From Ancylostoma caninum (taxonomy: Eukaryota; Nematoda; Chromadorea; Rhabditida; Ancylostomatidae), in NCBI GenBank assembly GCA_037903475.1, contig JBAJFG010000030.1, forward strand, positions 1-64,000: a DNA stretch of 64,000 nt, given 5' to 3'. The stretch's first letter is position 1. Each line of letters starts with the position of its first letter. A model generated the notes under the pieces. The model did not search any database. It was not told the origin of the DNA and saw nothing but the letters and a program-made list of their open reading frames with translations. Positions 60,016 through 64,000 of this stretch are shown in pieces. The position numbers and the translations under genes were made by a program.

Positions 60016-63000
60016 ATGTCGCTGTTCAGCTACATCGACGAGGAAAACCATCTTAGGTATGTTTACGGGAATCATCTTCAGCTTCTCAGCCAGCATCCTT
60101 GAAGTTCGTCGACAATTGATGCAGACGACAGGACATCATTTATTTCTATTTTAAATTCAGATCAAGATGAGCTGAATTCAAATCATTCCATTATGAACTT
60201 CATAAGTGAACGCTTTCGCTTCAGAGGCCCGTTTGAAGGTGTGCAAATGCATTACTGGTATTTGCAAGGGTATCTGCAGCCGTCTCTTCGAATATTTGTG
60301 CACCAAGGACTCTTTGGCCGTCCAACTTCGCTGGGTAGCCTTCATTTCATTTTTTATTCCATTACTGAAACTATATCCATGATTTTTCAGGTGAATTGAT
60401 AAAGAGAAATGGCACATCGAACCCATTCTACGACGCAGTAGAGGTTGGAAGGAATTTGCTGTTTGAACACGTCTAGGTTAATGAATGTTCAGAGTACTAA
60501 AATTGAAGATAACCCTTGCCCCAACCCGACGTCCTCATCTTCGAATTCGTCTTACCCATTTTTGATTGGAAATTCTTCTGAAGAACTAGATGGGGATAAA
60601 TTAAGTGGTAAAGTTTTCTTCTATCTTCAGTGGTGTTACCGTAGTTTCTATGTTGTTTTCAGATATTTCACTAGCAACTGTGGAAGAATGCTCAGCTAGG
60701 TTGCAGCTCGTCAAGTCTAACTATAATATAAAACACATGAATGGAGTCCTTGAGAAGTTCGGAGCGACTGAGGTGCGGCTTTGTGTTACTTTACTACTTT
60801 CTGGAAGACAAACACTGGGCCTTTGATTGTGTCATAGGTATTTCCACGGATGATTGAAATTATATACGATGTAAGTGGATCATATGATGATTTATTTGAA
60901 TTCGTATACTCATCAGAGCGGGAGCAGAAATGCCCACCCAAGCATAGAAAAAAACTGCAATCTTCGTCGGACCCTGATGGAAAGTTTTCTTCTACACTGT
61001 GAACAGGAGAAAACTTTTGGATTAGGGGTTGTTTTCAGAAAGCTCAATGTTTACTATGCGGCAGAAATTATTATGGTATTCTTATGCTCGAACACTGTCT
61101 AGGCAAGGAACATATCCAAAAGGTGAGAATCTTGAGTTATTCTTGATTGTTAAAGTGTCAAATTGATATTGATTTTAGGTGTATAAAAATGGTCGGTTCT
61201 TCTCCGAAAGAGATAAGAGTAAATTGCTGGAGATGCTAGACTCCATTGAACGGAACGCCACAGGTAAGCTGAAGATTTTTTTTTGCGCGTCGAACTACAT
61301 GCACGTACTTTTTTGGAGGAGGGTGGAGTTAAGAGGGAATCTAGGAAATTTTTTTCATGTGTTTGTCGTACCCATGATAGAGTTCGTGCATTTTAGTGTT
61401 GTTTGTTGGAACTGTAGAGAAACGTCATCGTTATTGAACGCCTCGTAGTGGAGCCAAAGTCATGTCGCTCATTAACTTACGATGCGATTGATACTTGTTA
61501 ACCCAAACGTCTGCCCTATAGCGGGTCGTGCGTATCAACACAGGTCAACGAGTAATCTAGGGTTGCTCTCATTGCGAGGTGTGAACGATTGGCGTGTCCT
61601 GTATAATCATGTAACCCAAGCACAATTTGCAACCATCAAAAGCTTTCCCACAGACCAATTTCTTGTAACCTCATGAACATGATGGAATGAGCTGCAGTTG
61701 TTTTTTAAGCGAAAGATGTCTTCTCCAAAAGTGGTATTAAAGTAAAGGAGGAGAAACTTCCGCAATCCGAAGTCGTTAGTGGGAAGGATGCCAAAACGAC
61801 GGCTGCTTACCCGACGTCCTCTTCAAGTTTAGAGGTCGCATCTGAAATGACTGCGGAGACGGCTGCAACAATCTCGAGCAATCCTTCACGTGAGTGGATT
61901 TGATAGCAATTTTTGTTCATCTGCCGCTATACTTCGAGTGTACAACACCGTGTGTTGTCATTCCCCTGGCAACATCGATTTTGATACACATCGATTATCG
62001 ATGGCCTATGCAGCAGAACTAGCAGTGCCTCGCACAAAATCGATAGACATCGGAATCGATTTCGGTGGAGGAAGTACTCCACATACAGTCCTGTAGATCA
62101 GGAGGGAAGGATCTCCGCGACGCTTAGAATCCTCCACGTCGTTCCACGTCGTTCCACGTCGTCATCTCCAGCAAGCAGATGGGTCGACATGTTAGAGATG
62201 ACTGAAGACAACGTACGACCATGATACGCAGTTATGTCTAACATGTTAATCAATGGTCTCCTTGTTGGAGATAATGACGTGGAGGAGCACAAGCGTTGCG
62301 GAGATCCTTCTGTCTCAATCTGCAGCACTATAGATTATAGCACCAGTCATAACTGTTTCCATTATTTATTAAAACAATTTATTATATCGATTTTTACATG
62401 AAGCAAAAAGCTTTGCAGTGGAAGAAAATGCTGGGAAGCCGGGATCGTTTTCATCGAATTTGCTTTTATTCGTGCTAACTGTCTACGATTGCTACTGGCT
62501 GAAAAGGCCTGAGAGGATTCATTTCATTTGTTCACGCTACTACGTATTATACTATCAATTATGCTCTGATAGTTTACAACTTCTTGATTCATTGCTGATG
62601 TTATATGCCCAACTGCTTGTCCTTAAAGGCAGTGTGTCACCTCGTTTCGTGGGCTGTAGATATCAACATACTCTATACCTCCTCATCACGCTGATTCCAA
62701 TGATACACGACAAATGCGTGAAAATGATGAGAACCCAATTTTTGAAGGGTCCGAAAGTGCAGCTCACGGACCATTTGGGCGGAGCGGTCCATGACTGTGC
62801 TGGCTGCCCGCTACTGCTGCAACGTTGGTCAACACGTCTTCACTTGTCAAATCGATAAGATCAACGTCTTCACGCGTCCTTTCTCCTCGACAAACTTTTC
62901 CAAACCCCATCCCGAAAAACGTTAAAAAAAAACGGATTTTAAGACCGTATTGTAACATCTTATGTCTACCACTGTATTCAGCGTGTTGAGGAGATTCAGA

Positions 63001-63469
63001 ATCTGCTGAAAGCCTAAACACGAAAACGAGGTGACACACTGCCTTTAAGGGCGGAAGGTTACATTCAAAGAATGTTCGATACGGCACATCTTTTTTTTAA
63101 AGTTCTTCATTAAAGTATAAGGAGAAACACTGCAACAAATCAATTCCCATCCAAGAATCTCCCTTTGTTATTTATACCTTACATAAACGTAAACTGACTT
63201 CATGTCTCCACGTCTGAGAAGCATAACTCAGGGTTATAGGCATAGTTTGGGGTTTTGAAGGCCATGGCATAACAAATTCCCTAGGATCAAAAGATTTTCT
63301 TAATATGGAGTTTCTATTAGGCTCGGAATTGAATTTCTAGACAAATCATACTGTTAAATTTCTTTTTTTATCTAACCTCGACTCCTCAGGTCTTTTAAGC
63401 AGCAATCGTAAACTGTCAGCACGAATAAATGCAAATTCGACGAAAACGATCCCGAAACAAAAAGGATAG
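60016..63469 (+). CDS. GYF-domain and U1/C2H2 zinc-finger protein
   Basis: Exons join in phase: 60016-60056, 60225-60334, 60391-60443, 60493-60607, 60663-60772, 60838-60870, 61039-61122, 61179-61263, 61710-61889 and 63390-63469 (TAG), about 296 residues. Residues 4-60 form a GYF domain: FSYIDEENHLRGPF, then M22, W25 and GYL at 29-31, ELIKRNG and NPFYD. The usual first Trp is Phe and GYF reads GYL. A finger at residues 158-179 (CLLC..11..H..5..H) fits the U1/matrin type. A Ser/Thr/Glu-rich tail follows (VKEEKLPQSEVVSGKDAKTT). GYF domains bind proline-rich partners, and U1-type fingers bind RNA or RNPs, so an RNP adaptor role is inferred. The exon 6/7 region is unsure: an alternative reads on as DVSGSYDDLFEFVYSSEREQ. 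The last exon is the weakest. Confidence 0.72.
62084..62332. repeat. Fold-back in last GYF-gene intron
   Basis: Inverted blocks GAAGGATCTCCGCNACGCTT, CCTCCACGTC, ATCTCCANCAAG and AACATGTTAGA or complements face each other over about 249 bp. The left arm also holds a 10-bp GTTCCACGTC unit in tandem. Likely a MITE. Confidence 0.8.
62627..63044. mobile_element. TTAA-flanked AGGCAG MITE
   Basis: Ends AGGCAGTGTGTCACCTCGTT on both strands, flanked by TTAA at 62623-62626 and 63045-63048; 418 bp. Shares AGATATCAAC and TGATTCCAATGAT words with 41145-41898 and the AGGCAG-TTAA end with 11851-12314. It lies within the last intron of the GYF gene. The frames 62418-62858 and 62764-63087 run through it and are not genes. 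Confidence 0.9.
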
Positions 63470-63675
63470 GTTCAGATTAGCGATTGCGGAGCGCGCTAGG
63501 TTGATATCAGCAGTAAACGGTGCCGCCAGCTAGTTGAAAAAAGTACTGTATGCGATGGGTAATTTGGTGACCCTCCTACGGATAATGCCTTCTTGTGAAG
63601 CAGGAGTGCTAAACTTTTAATATTTGCATGCAAAGTTTTTCCTGTATATTATTGGAATTACTATTGGAATTACAG

Positions 63676-63957
63676 ACACTAGCGGACCCGAAAGTTCTCT
63701 TTATAGAGCCTCCTTCGGTCTCCAGCAATTTGGTTCAGCCACGCGAGAGAAGGTTTAAATCGTTGACAGAATGTTTGCCATCTCCGAAGTCGAAACCACG
63801 ACCCGTGACCAATCACGGGCTGGTAGCACAGGGCGTATGCATCGATGAAAGGCTTGGGTCTCAGTACAACTTATTCCGCAGAGCGTCATATGATGAGTCT
63901 ATATTTCGATCTAATGTTGTTGAAGAAAAATGTCAGTCGAAATGCTGTATCATGTAA
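63676..63957 (+). CDS. Terminal exon of unknown protein with CaaX-like end
   Basis: An open frame from a TTACAG acceptor (63670-63675) to TAA, about 93 residues. It starts TLADPKVLFIEPPSVSSN, is basic and Ser/Pro-rich in the middle (RERRFKSLTECLPSPKSKPR), and ends EEKCQSKCCIM. CCIM fits a CaaX prenylation box with an adjacent Cys and upstream Cys that could be palmitoylated, so membrane attachment is inferred. It could also start at ATG 63628. It lies just after the GYF gene on the same strand; it may be an alternative last exon of that gene, but the phases I tried do not join, or belong to a separate gene. No family recognised. Confidence 0.45.
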   Translation, partial: TLADPKVLFIEPPSVSSNLVQPRERRFKSLTECLPSPKSKPRPVTNHGLVAQGVCIDERLGSQYNLFRRASYDESIFRSNVVEEKCQSKCCIM

Positions 63958-64000
63958 CTGCAAAATTAAATCATCATTAGTTTCTGCTGATTTAACCTCG

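Noticed and set aside
60193..60399. Start of the GYF gene at the ATG in 60193
   Set aside because: This would replace the first GYF strand with intron sequence; splicing 60056 to 60225 restores the exact spacing between Y-x-D and GPF.
62418..62858. 146-codon frame as a further exon of the GYF gene
   Set aside because: It begins after a TTTGCAG and its first codons look plausible, but it runs straight into the TTAA MITE and no donor joins it in phase to the last exon.
1..64000. CRISPR arrays, bacterial operons or phage modules
   Set aside because: Introns, TATA boxes, nematode collagens and eukaryotic transposons throughout; the short tandem repeats lack spacer structure.

Overview
The window looks like nuclear DNA of a parasitic-type nematode, most likely a clade V strongylid of the hookworm kind. 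The nematode call rests on two tandem cuticle-collagen genes with the nematode-specific N-terminal domain and on a DUF229 gene of the type expanded in nematodes. The finer placement is inference from general style: AT-rich DNA, very small exons, introns ending in TTTCAG, and many short hairpin transposons. No bacterial features (operons, Shine-Dalgarno sites, CRISPR) were seen.

Layout. 1-13.7 kb holds no gene I can support. It carries a mariner-like relic (651-1547), a short MITE with related ends (9821-9976), an interspersed repeat with an internal ~118-bp array and an AC tail (8203-9085), and a near-perfect hairpin MITE flanked by TTAA (11851-12314). At 13.75-15.02 kb is an internally deleted LINE. 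At 15.58-17.23 kb, minus strand, five in-phase exons encode an unrecognised low-complexity protein. At 20.4-23.5 kb are two head-to-tail cuticle collagens, each with a TATA box and one intron at the same codon. 23.5-34.2 kb is mostly gene-poor, with weak exon candidates, a GC-rich island, a GA microsatellite and a 202-bp fold-back. At 34.26-38.90 kb, minus strand, twelve exons encode a DUF229 sulfatase/phosphatase-fold protein; one intron carries a TTAA-flanked transposon. 41-47.4 kb is dense in mobile DNA: a TTAA MITE with a hAT-like MITE nested inside it, a tandem array, a decayed BEL/Pao retrotransposon, a second copy of the hAT-like MITE and a tRNA-derived SINE. At 51.2-55.0 kb, eight exons encode a complete Phafin (PH+FYVE) protein. 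56.2-59.1 kb holds two related minisatellites (59-bp and 50-bp units) with duplicated flanks. At 60.0-63.5 kb is a gene combining a GYF domain with a U1/C2H2-type zinc finger; its last intron holds two mobile elements. A terminal exon ending in a CaaX-like box closes the window.

The genes do not form a pathway: collagens build cuticle, Phafin acts on endosomal PI3P membranes, the GYF/zinc-finger protein suggests RNP or translation-linked adaptor work, and the DUF229 protein is probably secreted or membrane-anchored. Exon models were built by hand from GT/AG sites and phase arithmetic, so single boundaries may be wrong even where the family call is firm.
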